From assembly GCA_944326855.1 (NCBI GenBank), contig CALVFO010000017.1, positions 1 through 64,000 of the forward strand: a stretch of DNA of 64,000 nucleotides, in the 5' to 3' direction. The position numbers were made by a program, and so were the translations under genes. Shown here in pieces: positions 25,400 through 34,709 of the stretch. The DNA is from an uncultured Alistipes sp. GTDB lineage: Bacteria; Bacteroidota; Bacteroidia; Bacteroidales; Rikenellaceae. Within the stretch, counting starts at the first letter, position 1; every line of letters starts with the position of its first letter. Under the pieces are notes generated by a model. It did no database searches. It was not told where the DNA came from and worked only from the letters and a program-made list of their open reading frames with translations.

Positions 25400-25407
25400 C
25401 AAAGATA
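25400..25407 (-). promoter_or_regulatory. -7 element for comB
   Basis: Minus-strand TATCTTTG, a perfect TAnnTTTG match 22 bases before the comB ATG. Confidence 0.65.
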
Positions 25408-25612
25408 CGACTTTTCGCTCTTCCACGAAACGCAAAGCCCCCTCTGTTTTCCAACATTCAGCGGCAATCGGCACCCTCTTTCCCCAGTTCCGGGCATAGG
25501 AGCACGCCTTCCCGAACCAGACATGCCATTACCTCTCTTTCTGATCTCGGGAAAGCCGGCAAAAGATGCCGGATTCTCCGAAAATGGATTCCTGCAGATG
25601 AAAATATTTTGA

Positions 25613-25621
25613 TACCTTTGC
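25613..25621 (+). promoter_or_regulatory. -7 element for the DMT transporter gene
   Basis: TACCTTTGC is a perfect TAnnTTTGC match, about 15-25 bases before the possible starts at 25637 and 25646. The short spacing favours the second ATG. Confidence 0.6.
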
Positions 25622-25636
25622 CCCGTCCATGACCCA

Positions 25637-26560
25637 ATGCTACCCATGAAAACAAACAGGGGATTTTACCACGCCATGGCCCTGGTGGCCGTCATCATTT
25701 GGGGAACGACTTTCGTCTCCACCAAAACCCTCTTAGCGGAAGGACTCTCCCCGTCAGACATCATGTTCTACCGTTTTCTGCTGGCCTATGTCGTTTTGTG
25801 GGCCTACCGTCCCGGCCTCTATCTGCCGCGAAACCTGCGTGATGAAGGACTCTTCATTCTGGCCGGAATCAGCGGAGGCTCGCTCTATTTCTGGACCGAA
25901 AACACCGCTCTGGATCTCACACTGGCTTCGAACGTGGCCCTGTTGCTGGCCACAGCTCCGATTCTGACCGTTTTGCTGAGCCGTCTCTTTCTGAAAGAAC
26001 AACGCATCCATAAGGCTCTCATAGCAGGTTCCCTGCTCGCCCTCATCGGAGCAACCTGCGTCATTTACAACGGACAATTCATCCTGCAAATCCATCCGTT
26101 GGGCGATCTGCTGTCCATCGCCGCCGCCCTTTCCTGGGCCGTCTATAACATCTGTCTGAAATACCTGGACGGACAATACGATACCCTGACGATCACCCGA
26201 AAAGTTTTTTTCTACGGCGTCATCACGCTGTTGCCCGTCTTTGCTTTTCATCCGCTGACCCATGATCCGGCCATTTTGTTCCGCCCCATCGTCATCGGCA
26301 ACCTGCTATTCTTGGGACTGATCGCTTCGCTGTTCTGTTTCGCCGTCTGGAATCTGGCGGTCAAAGGGCTGGGCACGATCACGACCAGTCACTACATCTA
26401 CCTGATTTCCCCGATCGCACTGGGATGTTCGGCCTGGTGGCTGAACGAACCGATCACCGGCATAGCCTTGTGCGGAGCCGCCATGATCCTCAGCGGCGTA
26501 TATATCGCCGAAAAGGGATGGAAACACGTTTCATTCAAACATCTTTTCGTCAAATCATAA
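25637..26560 (+). CDS. DMT-superfamily (EamA) transporter
   Basis: A 307-residue inner-membrane protein with ten predicted helices in two EamA repeats (about 12-145 and 160-295). The typical start is AVIIWGTTFVSTKTLL and the end of repeat one is ALIGATCVIYNG. Substrate unknown; relatives export amino acids or metabolites. A second ATG nine bases in (25646) is an equally good start given the promoter position. The acetyltransferase gene begins four bases after it, so they are co-transcribed. Confidence 0.9.
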   Translation: MLPMKTNRGFYHAMALVAVIIWGTTFVSTKTLLAEGLSPSDIMFYRFLLAYVVLWAYRPGLYLPRNLRDEGLFILAGISGGSLYFWTENTALDLTLASNVALLLATAPILTVLLSRLFLKEQRIHKALIAGSLLALIGATCVIYNGQFILQIHPLGDLLSIAAALSWAVYNICLKYLDGQYDTLTITRKVFFYGVITLLPVFAFHPLTHDPAILFRPIVIGNLLFLGLIASLFCFAVWNLAVKGLGTITTSHYIYLISPIALGCSAWWLNEPITGIALCGAAMILSGVYIAEKGWKHVSFKHLFVKS

Positions 26561-26564
26561 ACCC

Positions 26565-27044
26565 ATGAAAAACGAATTGAACATACGTCCGGCGACCGAA
26601 GCCGATACCGCCACCATTCTGGGTTTTATCCGTAAAATGGCCGAATACGAAAAACTGACCCACCAGGTCGATACCGACGAACCTTCTCTCAGACAGGCTC
26701 TTTTCGTCGACCACCAGGCCGAAGTCGTTTTAGCCGAAGTAGCGGGAAAGCCCGTAGGAATGGCTCTCTTTTTCCACAACTTTTCCACCTTCAAAGGCCG
26801 TCACGGACTCTACCTGGAAGATCTTTTCGTCGACCGGGAACACCGCGGGAAAGGATATGGCAAAGCCCTGTTGCTGCATCTGGTCGGGATCGCCAAAAAA
26901 CGGGGATGTCGCCGGATGGAATGGGTCGCTCTGGATTGGAACACCCCGGCCATCGACTTCTACAAATCGTTGGGCGCCGAAGCTCATCCCGAATGGATTC
27001 TGTTCCGACTGGATGAAACAAAAATCGACTCTTTGAGCCGCTAA
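26565..27044 (+). CDS. GNAT-family N-acetyltransferase
   Basis: A 159-residue GNAT protein. The acetyl-CoA-binding motif A is visible as LEDLFVDREHRGKGYGKALL (the Q/RxxGxG/A pattern), followed by motif B with NTPAIDFYKSLGAEA. The overall layout with KMAEYEKLTHQV and WILFRL matches the diamine/spermidine acetyltransferase-like branch, though the substrate cannot be read from sequence. It lies 4 bases after the EamA transporter and 23 before the DUF2148 gene. Confidence 0.9.
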   Translation: MKNELNIRPATEADTATILGFIRKMAEYEKLTHQVDTDEPSLRQALFVDHQAEVVLAEVAGKPVGMALFFHNFSTFKGRHGLYLEDLFVDREHRGKGYGKALLLHLVGIAKKRGCRRMEWVALDWNTPAIDFYKSLGAEAHPEWILFRLDETKIDSLSR

Positions 27045-27067
27045 TTCACTTTTAACCTCCTTATTCT

Positions 27068-27604
27068 ATGATTATCGACGAACGAACAACCCGGGAAGAG
27101 GCCATCCTCGAAGCCGCCCGAGAAATCATGACCGCCGGACGCACCGCTCCTAAGGGGAAAGGGGTGGATCTGATCGAAATCATCACCCTGAGCGGAAAAG
27201 AATTGCACGCCCTCGCCGCAGCCATGCGGAAAGCCAGCGACGAAACCGGCCTGAAATTTTTTCTGCGCGATGCCGACAACATAGACGCCTCGCTGGCCGT
27301 CATTCTGATCGGCACCCGGCAACAGACCATGTCCCTCAACTGCGGCTATTGTGGGTATGCCAGCTGCACGGAGAAGGACCAACGGCCGGATGTGCCCTGC
27401 GCCATCAATTCGGTCGACGTCGGGATCGCTCTGGGATCGATGGCAGCCAAAGCCGCCGATCTTCGTATCGATTCCCGGATCATGTTTTCGGCCGGATACG
27501 CCGCCCGAAAACTGGGGATATTGACCGAATGCCGCCAGATACTGGCCATGCCGTTGAGCATCTCCTCCAAAAGTCCGTTTTTCGACCGGGTATCGACCCG
27601 ATAA
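27068..27604 (+). CDS. DUF2148 Cys-rich ferredoxin-like protein
   Basis: A 178-residue protein matching the DUF2148 family (PF09918): the N-terminus MIIDERTTREEAILEAAREIMTAGRTAPKGKG is characteristic. A cluster CGYCGYASC followed by a Cys in PDVPC gives four Cys that could hold an iron-sulfur cluster. These blocks are consistent with a nitroreductase/ferredoxin-like fold. Function unknown. It is third in the DMT transporter-GNAT-DUF2148 run. Confidence 0.85.
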   Translation: MIIDERTTREEAILEAAREIMTAGRTAPKGKGVDLIEIITLSGKELHALAAAMRKASDETGLKFFLRDADNIDASLAVILIGTRQQTMSLNCGYCGYASCTEKDQRPDVPCAINSVDVGIALGSMAAKAADLRIDSRIMFSAGYAARKLGILTECRQILAMPLSISSKSPFFDRVSTR

Positions 27605-27823
27605 GCCCGATTCCCAACGGATTTGTACGAGAGCCGGCTTTCATGCTCCGAAAATCGTTCGGGGCTCTGTCGCCGGCAGGCAACCCACATACGATTCCAG
27701 GGGAACCGCGTCCCGAGCAAGGATACCAAACCCCGCCTCAACGCAAGGCTTCCCGGGTAGTAGATATTATGCAGTCAATGTAAACGCTGCATCCGAATCA
27801 AGAACCAAAACGTACCGTTATTT

Positions 27824-28996
27824 ATGTTTCAAGACCGAATCAAGGAGCTTCGTCTGCGCTGGGAGAAATTGCAGAGCAAGATGAAGGATGAAGCCGCCCA
27901 AGGCCTTCTGATCACCAGCAACGTCAATCTGTATTATGTTTCGGGCCGCGTATTCAGTGGCTATGCCTATCTGCCCGCCGAAGGCGACCCTCTGTTTTTT
28001 GTCCGCCGACCGGTCGGACTTTCCGGTCAGGGAGTGGTCTATGTGCGGAAACCCGAAGAGATCGGAGAATATTTCCGGCAACACGGACTGACTATGCCGA
28101 AGGCCCTGTATCTGGAAACAGATGCCATCTCCCACAACGAATATCTGCGTTATGAAGCCATTTTCCACCCCGAAACCGTTCTCAACGGCACGGCTTTGTT
28201 GCGCCAGGCCCGCAACCTGAAAACCGACTGGGAATTGGCGCAAATCAGACGCTCCGGCGTGCTGCACACCCAGGTATACGAAACCATTCCGTCGCTCTAC
28301 CGTTCGGGGATGACCGACATCGAACTTTCGATTGAAATCGAACGCCAGTCCCGACTGGCCGGATCGCTGGGGCTGTTCCGCATTTTCGGACAAAGCATGG
28401 AGATTTTCATGGGCAGCCTGTTGGCCGGGGAGAATGCCGACAATCCTTCGCCCTATGATTTCGCCATGGGCGGGGCAGGGCAGGATCCCTCATTACCTGT
28501 CGGCGGAAATGGAACCCCCCTGCGGGAAGGAATGGCCGTCATGGTCGATATGGGCGGCAATTTTACCGGTTACACGACCGATATGAGCCGGGTGTTTTCA
28601 ATCGGCACGTTGACCGATCTGGCATACCGGGCCCATGAATGTTCCTTGTCCATCCAACACGAAATCGAACGTACCGCGCGCCCCGGAACCCCCGCCAAAG
28701 ACCTTTACAACCTCGCTGTCGAGATGGCTGCGGAAGCCGGACTGGCCGATTACTTCATGGGACATACCCAAAAAGCCGGATTCGTCGGACACGGCATCGG
28801 TATCGAAATCAACGAAGGCCCGGTACTGGCTCCCCGTTCCAAAGACGTTCTGACCGAAAGCATGGTCTTCGCCCTGGAGCCGAAATTCGTCATCCCGGGA
28901 GTGGGAGCCGTCGGCATCGAAAACTCTTTTGCCGTCCGGAAAGAAGGGCTGGAAAAACTGACGCTCTGCGAAGAAAAGATCCTGAGTCTGAAGTAA
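27824..28996 (+). CDS. M24-family metallopeptidase (Xaa-Pro aminopeptidase-like)
   Basis: A 390-residue cytoplasmic peptidase with an N-terminal creatinase-like domain (about 1-150) and a pita-bread catalytic domain. Metal ligands are visible: Asp242 in VDMGG, Asp253 in TTDMSR, His323 in GHGIG, and Glu residues in FALEPKF and GIENSF. It probably removes N-terminal residues before Pro; Xaa-Pro specificity is inferred. A 220-base gap upstream contains nothing I can identify. An intrinsic terminator follows. Confidence 0.92.
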   Translation: MFQDRIKELRLRWEKLQSKMKDEAAQGLLITSNVNLYYVSGRVFSGYAYLPAEGDPLFFVRRPVGLSGQGVVYVRKPEEIGEYFRQHGLTMPKALYLETDAISHNEYLRYEAIFHPETVLNGTALLRQARNLKTDWELAQIRRSGVLHTQVYETIPSLYRSGMTDIELSIEIERQSRLAGSLGLFRIFGQSMEIFMGSLLAGENADNPSPYDFAMGGAGQDPSLPVGGNGTPLREGMAVMVDMGGNFTGYTTDMSRVFSIGTLTDLAYRAHECSLSIQHEIERTARPGTPAKDLYNLAVEMAAEAGLADYFMGHTQKAGFVGHGIGIEINEGPVLAPRSKDVLTESMVFALEPKFVIPGVGAVGIENSFAVRKEGLEKLTLCEEKILSLK

Positions 28997-29036
28997 CAGA
29001 GTTTTGGGTTTTCACCCCAAATTTTCTTATCTTTAA

Positions 29037-29063
29037 GAGCTGCCCGATGGGGCGGCTCTTTTT
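29037..29063 (+). terminator. Terminator after the M24 peptidase gene
   Basis: A 9-bp stem (GAGCTGCCC / GGGCGGCTC, one G-T pair) is followed by five T. Confidence 0.85.
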
Positions 29064-29099
29064 GCTGGACGAATCGACAACCCCCTAAAATTTCATAAT

Positions 29100-30518
29100 A
29101 TGGTCACACGTCGGGAATTTCTGAAAACTTCACTGCTGGCCTCAGCCGGTTTGGCCATGGGCGGACTCTCTTCGCTCAACGCCCGCAGCTATGCCAACGT
29201 CCGCGGAGCCAACCGCAAAGTGGCCGTGGCTTTTATCGGCATCGGCAATCGGGGCGAACAACTCATTCAGGACTTCGAAAAAACGGGAATGATCCAGGTC
29301 GTCGCCCTGTGCGATGTGGATCTGGGGGCTCCGCACACCCAGGCTGCCTTGGCCAAATATCCCGAAGCCGCCCGTTTTCAGGACTTCCGACAGATGTTCG
29401 ACCGTATCGGCAGTCGCATCGAAGCCATCGTGGTGGCCGTACCCGATCATGCCCACTTTCCCATCTGCATGCAGGCCATGGCTCTGGGAAAACATGTCTA
29501 TGTCGAAAAACCGATGGCCCGCACCTTCCATGAAGCCGAACTGATGATGCAGGCGGCCCGCAAATACCCCAAAGTAGTCACCCAGGTCGGCAATCAGGGA
29601 CACTCCGAAGCCAACTATTTCCAGTTCAAAGCCTGGATGGAGGCCGGCATCATTCGGGATATCACCGCCGTAACGGCCCACATGAACAATCCCCGTCGCT
29701 GGCACGACTGGGACCCCTCCATTCAAAAACCGCCATCCGCCCAACCGATCCCCGAAACCCTGGACTGGATGACCTGGCTGTCGGCCCGACCTTATCATGA
29801 CTACAACGAAATCTACCATTACGGCGAATGGCGCTCGTGGTTCGATTTCGGCATGGGAGCCTTGGGCGATTGGGGCGCGCATATTCTCGATACGGTACAC
29901 GAATTTCTGAATCTGGGTCTGCCCACCGAGATCGACCCGATCAAACTGACCGGACACAACGACTTCTTTTTCCCGAAAGATTCCACCCTCCGTTTCCATT
30001 TCCCCGAACGAGAATCGATGCCGGCGGTAGACGTCACCTGGTATGACGGACAGAACAACCTGCCGCCTCTCCCGGACGGATACGGAAAATCGGAACTCGA
30101 CCCCAACATTCCCACCTCGGGAGCCGGAGAAATTAACCCGTCGCAGCTCAATCCAGGTAAAATCATCTACGGCAAGGATATCACCTTCAAAGGCGCCTCA
30201 CACGGCAGCACACTGTCGATCATTCCCTCGGAAAAGGCCGCCGAAATGGCAAACCAACTGCCCGAAGTACCACCGAGCCCCTCCAACCATTTCGCCAACT
30301 TTTTGCTGGCTTGCCAGGGGCTGGAAGAGACCCGCTCGCCGTTCGAAATTCACGGCCCGTTGAGTCAGGTCTTCGCGCTGGGTGTCATCGCTCAACGTCT
30401 GGGGACCAAACTGATCTTCGATCGCACGACCAAACGCATCGTCAACGACGCTTTCGCCGATGCCATGCTGACCGGCGAACCGCCCCGAAAAGGGTGGGAA
30501 AGTTATTACAAACTCTAA
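29100..30518 (+). CDS. Exported Gfo/Idh/MocA-family oxidoreductase
   Basis: A 472-residue NAD(P)-dependent oxidoreductase with a Tat-type N-terminus (TRREFLKTSLLASAGLAMGG). The Rossmann motif AFIGIGNRGEQL begins near residue 43, followed by VALCDVD and the family's EKPMAR. Such exported enzymes in Bacteroidetes act on sugars or sugar acids, including 3-keto-glycoside chemistry. The DUF1080 gene 12 bases downstream supports that, since DUF1080 proteins include 3-keto-disaccharide hydrolases. The sugar substrate is unknown. Confidence 0.92.
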   Translation: MVTRREFLKTSLLASAGLAMGGLSSLNARSYANVRGANRKVAVAFIGIGNRGEQLIQDFEKTGMIQVVALCDVDLGAPHTQAALAKYPEAARFQDFRQMFDRIGSRIEAIVVAVPDHAHFPICMQAMALGKHVYVEKPMARTFHEAELMMQAARKYPKVVTQVGNQGHSEANYFQFKAWMEAGIIRDITAVTAHMNNPRRWHDWDPSIQKPPSAQPIPETLDWMTWLSARPYHDYNEIYHYGEWRSWFDFGMGALGDWGAHILDTVHEFLNLGLPTEIDPIKLTGHNDFFFPKDSTLRFHFPERESMPAVDVTWYDGQNNLPPLPDGYGKSELDPNIPTSGAGEINPSQLNPGKIIYGKDITFKGASHGSTLSIIPSEKAAEMANQLPEVPPSPSNHFANFLLACQGLEETRSPFEIHGPLSQVFALGVIAQRLGTKLIFDRTTKRIVNDAFADAMLTGEPPRKGWESYYKL

Positions 30519-30530
30519 AAACTTCCGACC

Positions 30531-31880
30531 ATGAAAAAATACATGCTGCTGTTCGGGATTTCGTGTCTGTGGCTCGGTATCGCCTCGGCCCAGCCCTGGC
30601 AATCGCTGTTCAACGGTAACGACCTCAAGGGTTGGCAAGTGATCAACGGTCACGCCCAATATACCGTCGAGGATGGATGTATCGTCGGAACCGCCTGCAT
30701 GGACCGGACCAATACGTTTCTGGTCACGGAACGAACCTACGGCGATTTTATTCTCGAGTTCGAATTTCAGGTAGACGAAGGACTTAATTCCGGCGTACAA
30801 ATCCGCAGTCACAGTACCCCGGACTACCGGGAAGGTATCGTGCACGGTTATCAATTCGAGATCGATCCCTCGGAGCGAGCCTGGACTGGAGGCATTTATG
30901 ATGAATCACGACGTGGCTGGCTCTACCCGCTCACCTTCAACCCCACCGGCAGAACCGCCTTTCAAAACGGTTCATGGAACCGGGCCCGCATCGAAGCCAT
31001 CGGCTCCAAAATCCGCACTTGGGTCAACGGGATTCCCTGCGCCGAATTGTGGGACGATGCCGACAGCAGCGGTTTCATAGCCCTGCAGGTACATGCGGTT
31101 TACAAACCCGAAGACGAAGGGAGAACCGTTCGGTGGCGCAATGTGCGTATCTGCACTGAACAACCCGATCGTTATGCCGCCCGGGAGTCCATCGCTCCGG
31201 AAGTCAACACCTGCGACAATACGCTCTCTCCGGCTGAGCAGGCCGAGGGATGGCATCTGTTATGGGACGGTCACAGTACGGCCGGTTGGCGGGGTGCCAA
31301 ACTCGACACTTTCCCCGGGAAAGGCTGGAGTATCGAAAAGGGCGTCTTGAAAGTTCTGAAAGGCGACGGGGGAGAATCCACCAACGGAGGCGACATCATC
31401 ACCTCCGCGTCTTATCGGAACTTTATCCTGAAAGTAGATTTCAAGATCACCGAAGGAGCCAACAGCGGCATCAAATATTTCGTTGATCCGGAACTGAACC
31501 GCCAAGCCGGATCGGCCATCGGCTGCGAATTTCAGATTTTGGACGACCTGCATCATCCGGACGCCAAATTGGGCGTAGCCGGTAATCGGACTTTGGGTTC
31601 TCTGTACGATCTGATCCCGGCACCGAACGATAAACCGTTCCGTCGGGGAGAATTCAACACGGCCATGATCGTGGTACAAGGCAACCATGTGGAACACTGG
31701 CTCAACGGCACCCGACTGCTGGAATACGACCGCAACAACGATCTGTGGAACGCGCTGGTCGCCTACAGCAAATTCGCCAAGTGGCCCCAATTCGGCAACG
31801 CTCCGCAAGGACACATCCTGCTGCAAGATCACGGCGACGAGGTATGGTTCAAAAACATCAAGATCAAAGAACTGCCATAG
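30531..31880 (+). CDS. Secreted protein with two DUF1080 (3-keto-glycoside hydrolase-like) domains
   Basis: A 449-residue protein with a Sec signal peptide (cleavage near ASA-QPWQ) and two copies of the DUF1080 jelly-roll: about 24-215 ([15 protein letters not shown]) and about 240-448 ([15 protein letters not shown]). Each contains the family's [14 protein letters not shown] or [16 protein letters not shown] strand. PF06439 is now associated with 3-keto-disaccharide hydrolysis. Co-transcribed with the exported oxidoreductase upstream, so the pair may oxidise and then cleave glycosides in the periplasm (inference). Confidence 0.9.
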   Translation: MKKYMLLFGISCLWLGIASAQPWQSLFNGNDLKGWQVINGHAQYTVEDGCIVGTACMDRTNTFLVTERTYGDFILEFEFQVDEGLNSGVQIRSHSTPDYREGIVHGYQFEIDPSERAWTGGIYDESRRGWLYPLTFNPTGRTAFQNGSWNRARIEAIGSKIRTWVNGIPCAELWDDADSSGFIALQVHAVYKPEDEGRTVRWRNVRICTEQPDRYAARESIAPEVNTCDNTLSPAEQAEGWHLLWDGHSTAGWRGAKLDTFPGKGWSIEKGVLKVLKGDGGESTNGGDIITSASYRNFILKVDFKITEGANSGIKYFVDPELNRQAGSAIGCEFQILDDLHHPDAKLGVAGNRTLGSLYDLIPAPNDKPFRRGEFNTAMIVVQGNHVEHWLNGTRLLEYDRNNDLWNALVAYSKFAKWPQFGNAPQGHILLQDHGDEVWFKNIKIKELP

Positions 31881-31911
31881 TGTCCGAATCTCCCGGCGAT
31901 CACTTTACAAC

Positions 31912-31945
31912 GACGGGCGGGGTAACTCCGGTTACCCCGCCCGTC
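31912..31945. terminator. Terminator hairpin after the DUF1080 gene
   Basis: A perfect 15-bp stem (31912-31926 / 31931-31945) with a TCCG loop lies between convergent genes. There is no strong T run. Confidence 0.65.
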
Positions 31946-31972
31946 ATTCAAGCACTGATTCGAAGGTTCCGT

Positions 31973-32332
31973 CTATTGCCAGCGGCAGCAACCGCCTCTC
32001 CGAAACCTTCTCGATCGACCGGAAGTAGAGACGCTTTCCGCATCAGGATCCCGCATCGGAACCACACAGCCCTGGGGACAGTTTTCCCGGCCGCAAATCC
32101 GATCGCAAATCCAGCCGCAACGAGTTTCCCCCTGGGGAGGACAAAAAGCAGAACAACCATCCCCCGAAGGCGTACAACAACTCGTACGGCCATCGGCCGG
32201 ACACACCACACGGCCCAGACATTCAACGTCCGCTCTCGGACACACTCGGGTTCGGCCCCGATCCCGGGCGACCACCGTGGTCAGACCGACCACCATGAAC
32301 AGGCCGATCAAGTACAAAACTTTCTTTCCCAT
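31973..32332 (-). CDS. Small Cys-rich secreted protein, unrecognised
   Basis: A 119-residue frame on the minus strand. Starting at MGKKVLYLIGLFMVV it has a convincing signal peptide (cleavage near VVA-RDRG). The mature part holds 14 Cys in a roughly regular spacing (VCPRADVECLGRVVCP, then SCC, GC, FC, RC, IC, IC, NC, GC), ending GGCCRW. The combination of signal peptide and disulfide-rich composition argues for a real gene, but I know no family. The plus-strand frames over the same DNA are less convincing. The start could be four residues earlier at 32344. Confidence 0.5.
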   Translation of the reverse strand: MGKKVLYLIGLFMVVGLTTVVARDRGRTRVCPRADVECLGRVVCPADGRTSCCTPSGDGCSAFCPPQGETRCGWICDRICGRENCPQGCVVPMRDPDAESVSTSGRSRRFRRGGCCRWQ

Positions 32333-32667
32333 CCTATTTGTCATTGATCAAGGTTATCATTCCGAAATACACTCTTCGGATGAAAAACTACATCGGTAAA
32401 ATAGCACTTTTCGGGAAAATATCCAACCTCGACGGCCACTCCTTACCCCCATTTTCCCCCAATTATTCATCAAATTTTCCGCCCCCGTTACGAAGCCTCG
32501 CAAAAAGGCTATTTTTGTAGGGTGAAAGCGCTGGAAAGAAATTCCCAGCCACGACAGCGGTTCCTATCAAACACCGATACATCAGCACGCCCGAAAAGAA
32601 AAGACGCAGAGCGTATCGAATGGGAAAGCAACGACCAAACCGGCAAGAGCGAAAGGAGAGAATTACG
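32333..32667. other. Divergent intergenic region
   Basis: About 335 bases between the Cys-rich gene (minus) and the TIGR04076 gene (plus). It contains a plus-strand -7 element at 32510 and a Shine-Dalgarno-like AAAGGAGAG just before 32668. Nothing else recognised. Confidence 0.6.
32510..32517 (+). promoter_or_regulatory. -7 element for the TIGR04076-MBL pair
   Basis: TATTTTTG matches TAnnTTTG exactly, about 150 bases before the TIGR04076 start. Confidence 0.5.
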
Positions 32668-33021
32668 ATGAAAAAAGTAAAAATCACTGTCTTACGAAAA
32701 ATGTGGATCGAAGATTTAGTCCGAGACTATGGCGCCAAAGACCTGGGCAAATGTCCGATGTTGCGGGAAGGGCAGGTTTTTTATGCGGATTATGCCAAAC
32801 CGGAAGGTTTTTGCGATGAAGCCTGGAAAGCCATTTACCAATATGTATTTGCTTTGGCTCACGGAGCTTCCACGCAGACTTTTTATTTCGGGGACTGGAT
32901 CAGAAAACCGGGCGTGGCAATTTGCAGCTGCAATGACGGATTGAGACCGGTTATTTTCAAACTGGAAGCGACGGATGAGGTTTCCTCATTAGATTATACC
33001 CCCATAACGGAAGAGTCGTAA
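32668..33021 (+). CDS. TIGR04076 family protein
   Basis: A 117-residue cytoplasmic protein with the hallmarks I recall of TIGR04076: KVKITVLRKMWIEDLVRDYG, CPMLREGQ, GFCDEAWKAIYQYVFALAHG and CSCNDGLRPVIFKLE. Conserved Cys residues suggest metal or redox chemistry, but the family has no assigned function. A purine-rich ribosome binding site sets the start at 32668. The MBL-fold gene follows 82 bases later. Confidence 0.85.
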   Translation: MKKVKITVLRKMWIEDLVRDYGAKDLGKCPMLREGQVFYADYAKPEGFCDEAWKAIYQYVFALAHGASTQTFYFGDWIRKPGVAICSCNDGLRPVIFKLEATDEVSSLDYTPITEES

Positions 33022-33103
33022 GCCGGGGCATTCGTCTGACCCCCTCGAAGAACGGACCGGATACAAGCGAAGATCCTGCCTGTCTTCCAGGAGAATTGGA
33101 TCC

Positions 33104-34198
33104 ATGAAAAAAAGGTGTAGCATGATGATTTTGCCGATCGTATCGTTGACAGGAGGGATATTGGGGGTAGGGGTGTATCTTTTTCTGAAACAGCCCTCCT
33201 TTGGCAAACTGCCTGCCGGTGAACGTTTGGAACGGATTGGCCGCTCCCCGAACTATCGGGCCGGAAGATTCGTCAATCAGGTACCGACCCGCATGTGGAG
33301 TGGGGATAAAAGCCGATGGCACCTCTTCTGGAAAATGCTCTTTTCGAACCGAAACCAAGTGCGTCCGAAACAGGCCATGCCCGTCATACCGACCGACGTG
33401 CGCCAGATTCCCGATCCACAGAATGCCCTGGTATGGTTTGGTCACTCTTCCTGTTGGCTTCAAATAGACGGAAAACATATATTGGTGGATCCTGTGTTTT
33501 GTCAGGCCGCTCCGGTTTCCTTTATCAACAAACCTTTTGCCGGTACCGACATCTTTCATCCCGAAAAGATGCCCGATATCGATGTTCTGATCATCACCCA
33601 CGATCATTGGGATCATTTGGATTACCAAACGGTCAAGTCATTGCAAGGCAAGGTTCGCAGCGTAGTCTGCCCGCTTGGGGTAGGGGCGCATTTTGAATAT
33701 TGGGGGTACGAAAAGAACCGTCTTTGTGAACTGGACTGGTCGGAACAAACCGAATATGAAGGCTTGACCATACATTGTTTACCCGCCCGTCATTTTTCCG
33801 GACGAGGGACCATACCCAATAAAACGTTGTGGGCCTCGTTCCTGATAGAAGCCCCGTCGTTAACGATATATATCGGAGGCGACGGAGGGTACGGACCCCA
33901 TTTCCGTTCGATCGGACAACGCTTTCCGAAGATCGATTGGGCCATTCTGGAAAACGGCCAATATAGCGAGAACTGGAAATTCATTCACACCCTGCCGAAT
34001 CAGTTGGAGTCAATCGTCTCGGATCTGAAGGCCCGGCACGTCGTTACCGTACATCATTCCAAATACGCGCTTTCACAACACTCCTGGCAAGAGCCCCTGC
34101 AAAATGCGGAAAACCTACGAGCCAAAGTCCATGGGGAGGTCTGGCTACCCCTTATCGGGGAGATTGTCCCGTTGGATGGCCATACTCCGCCCCGCTGA
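33104..34198 (+). CDS. MBL-fold metal-dependent hydrolase (UlaG/NAPE-PLD-like)
   Basis: A 364-residue protein with an N-terminal membrane anchor (about 7-27) followed by a metallo-beta-lactamase fold. The metal motif is HDHWDHLD (His166, His168, Asp170, His171). The preceding VWFGHSSCWLQIDGKHILVDPVF and later HFSGRG and YIGGDGGYGPHF are typical of the NAPE-PLD/UlaG-like branch, which acts on lipid phosphodiesters or lactones. The anchor suggests action at the membrane; the substrate is unknown. Confidence 0.88.
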   Translation: MKKRCSMMILPIVSLTGGILGVGVYLFLKQPSFGKLPAGERLERIGRSPNYRAGRFVNQVPTRMWSGDKSRWHLFWKMLFSNRNQVRPKQAMPVIPTDVRQIPDPQNALVWFGHSSCWLQIDGKHILVDPVFCQAAPVSFINKPFAGTDIFHPEKMPDIDVLIITHDHWDHLDYQTVKSLQGKVRSVVCPLGVGAHFEYWGYEKNRLCELDWSEQTEYEGLTIHCLPARHFSGRGTIPNKTLWASFLIEAPSLTIYIGGDGGYGPHFRSIGQRFPKIDWAILENGQYSENWKFIHTLPNQLESIVSDLKARHVVTVHHSKYALSQHSWQEPLQNAENLRAKVHGEVWLPLIGEIVPLDGHTPPR

Positions 34199-34709
34199 AT
34201 CGGCCGCAAAAACGGGGTCCAATCCCCGCATACCGAAACACGCCGATCCGACTCAGGGATTCACATCGCAAAATCAAGGGGAAACGCTCCTGACCGCGGA
34301 ACCCCAAACCGCCCCCGGAGTTCGTATCTTCGGTTAAATCGGGTTGCAATAATCCGGTCCAACATGCCGGAATCCGACGGAAACGATCTATCCCGAGACC
34401 ATACGCCAACCCGTTTTCAAACCGTTCCGCCATTCACGCAAGCCCTTTCATTATTAAACAAATCATTCATTATAAAGTAATTACAAAACATCCTTTCTCC
34501 GGCAGGCTGCAAGCAGGGGTCTCGTTCACGTCGCATCATGGTACCCGACAGCGTTCATCGTCTTTTCTCCTGCCGGGTTTACAAGCCGTAAGCGGATAAA
34601 CCATTCTTTTCATAAGTTCATCTATTTTTTCGGCATATCACTTTTTATTAGTAACTTTGTGTGCGAAATATCAAACCCCTAAATAACCATCAAAAAACAG
34701 TTCTGTACC
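34199..34709. other. 511-base gap before carB
   Basis: I find no convincing gene. A 93-residue minus-strand frame overlaps the end of the MBL gene and looks like a shadow. CCGGCAGG at 34499-34506 and CCTGCCGG at 34568-34575 form an inverted repeat with a 61-base spacer. A plus-strand -7 element for carB is at 34652. Confidence 0.5.
34652..34659 (+). promoter_or_regulatory. -7 element for carB
   Basis: TAACTTTG matches TAnnTTTG exactly, 58 bases before the GTG start. Confidence 0.6.

Noticed and set aside
27346-27741. A 131-residue minus-strand frame over the DUF2148 gene end
   Set aside because: Mostly antisense to a better-supported gene, with no family signal.
34152-34433. A 93-residue minus-strand frame before carB
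   Set aside because: It overlaps the end of the MBL-fold gene and has no recognisable features. I kept the region as noncoding.
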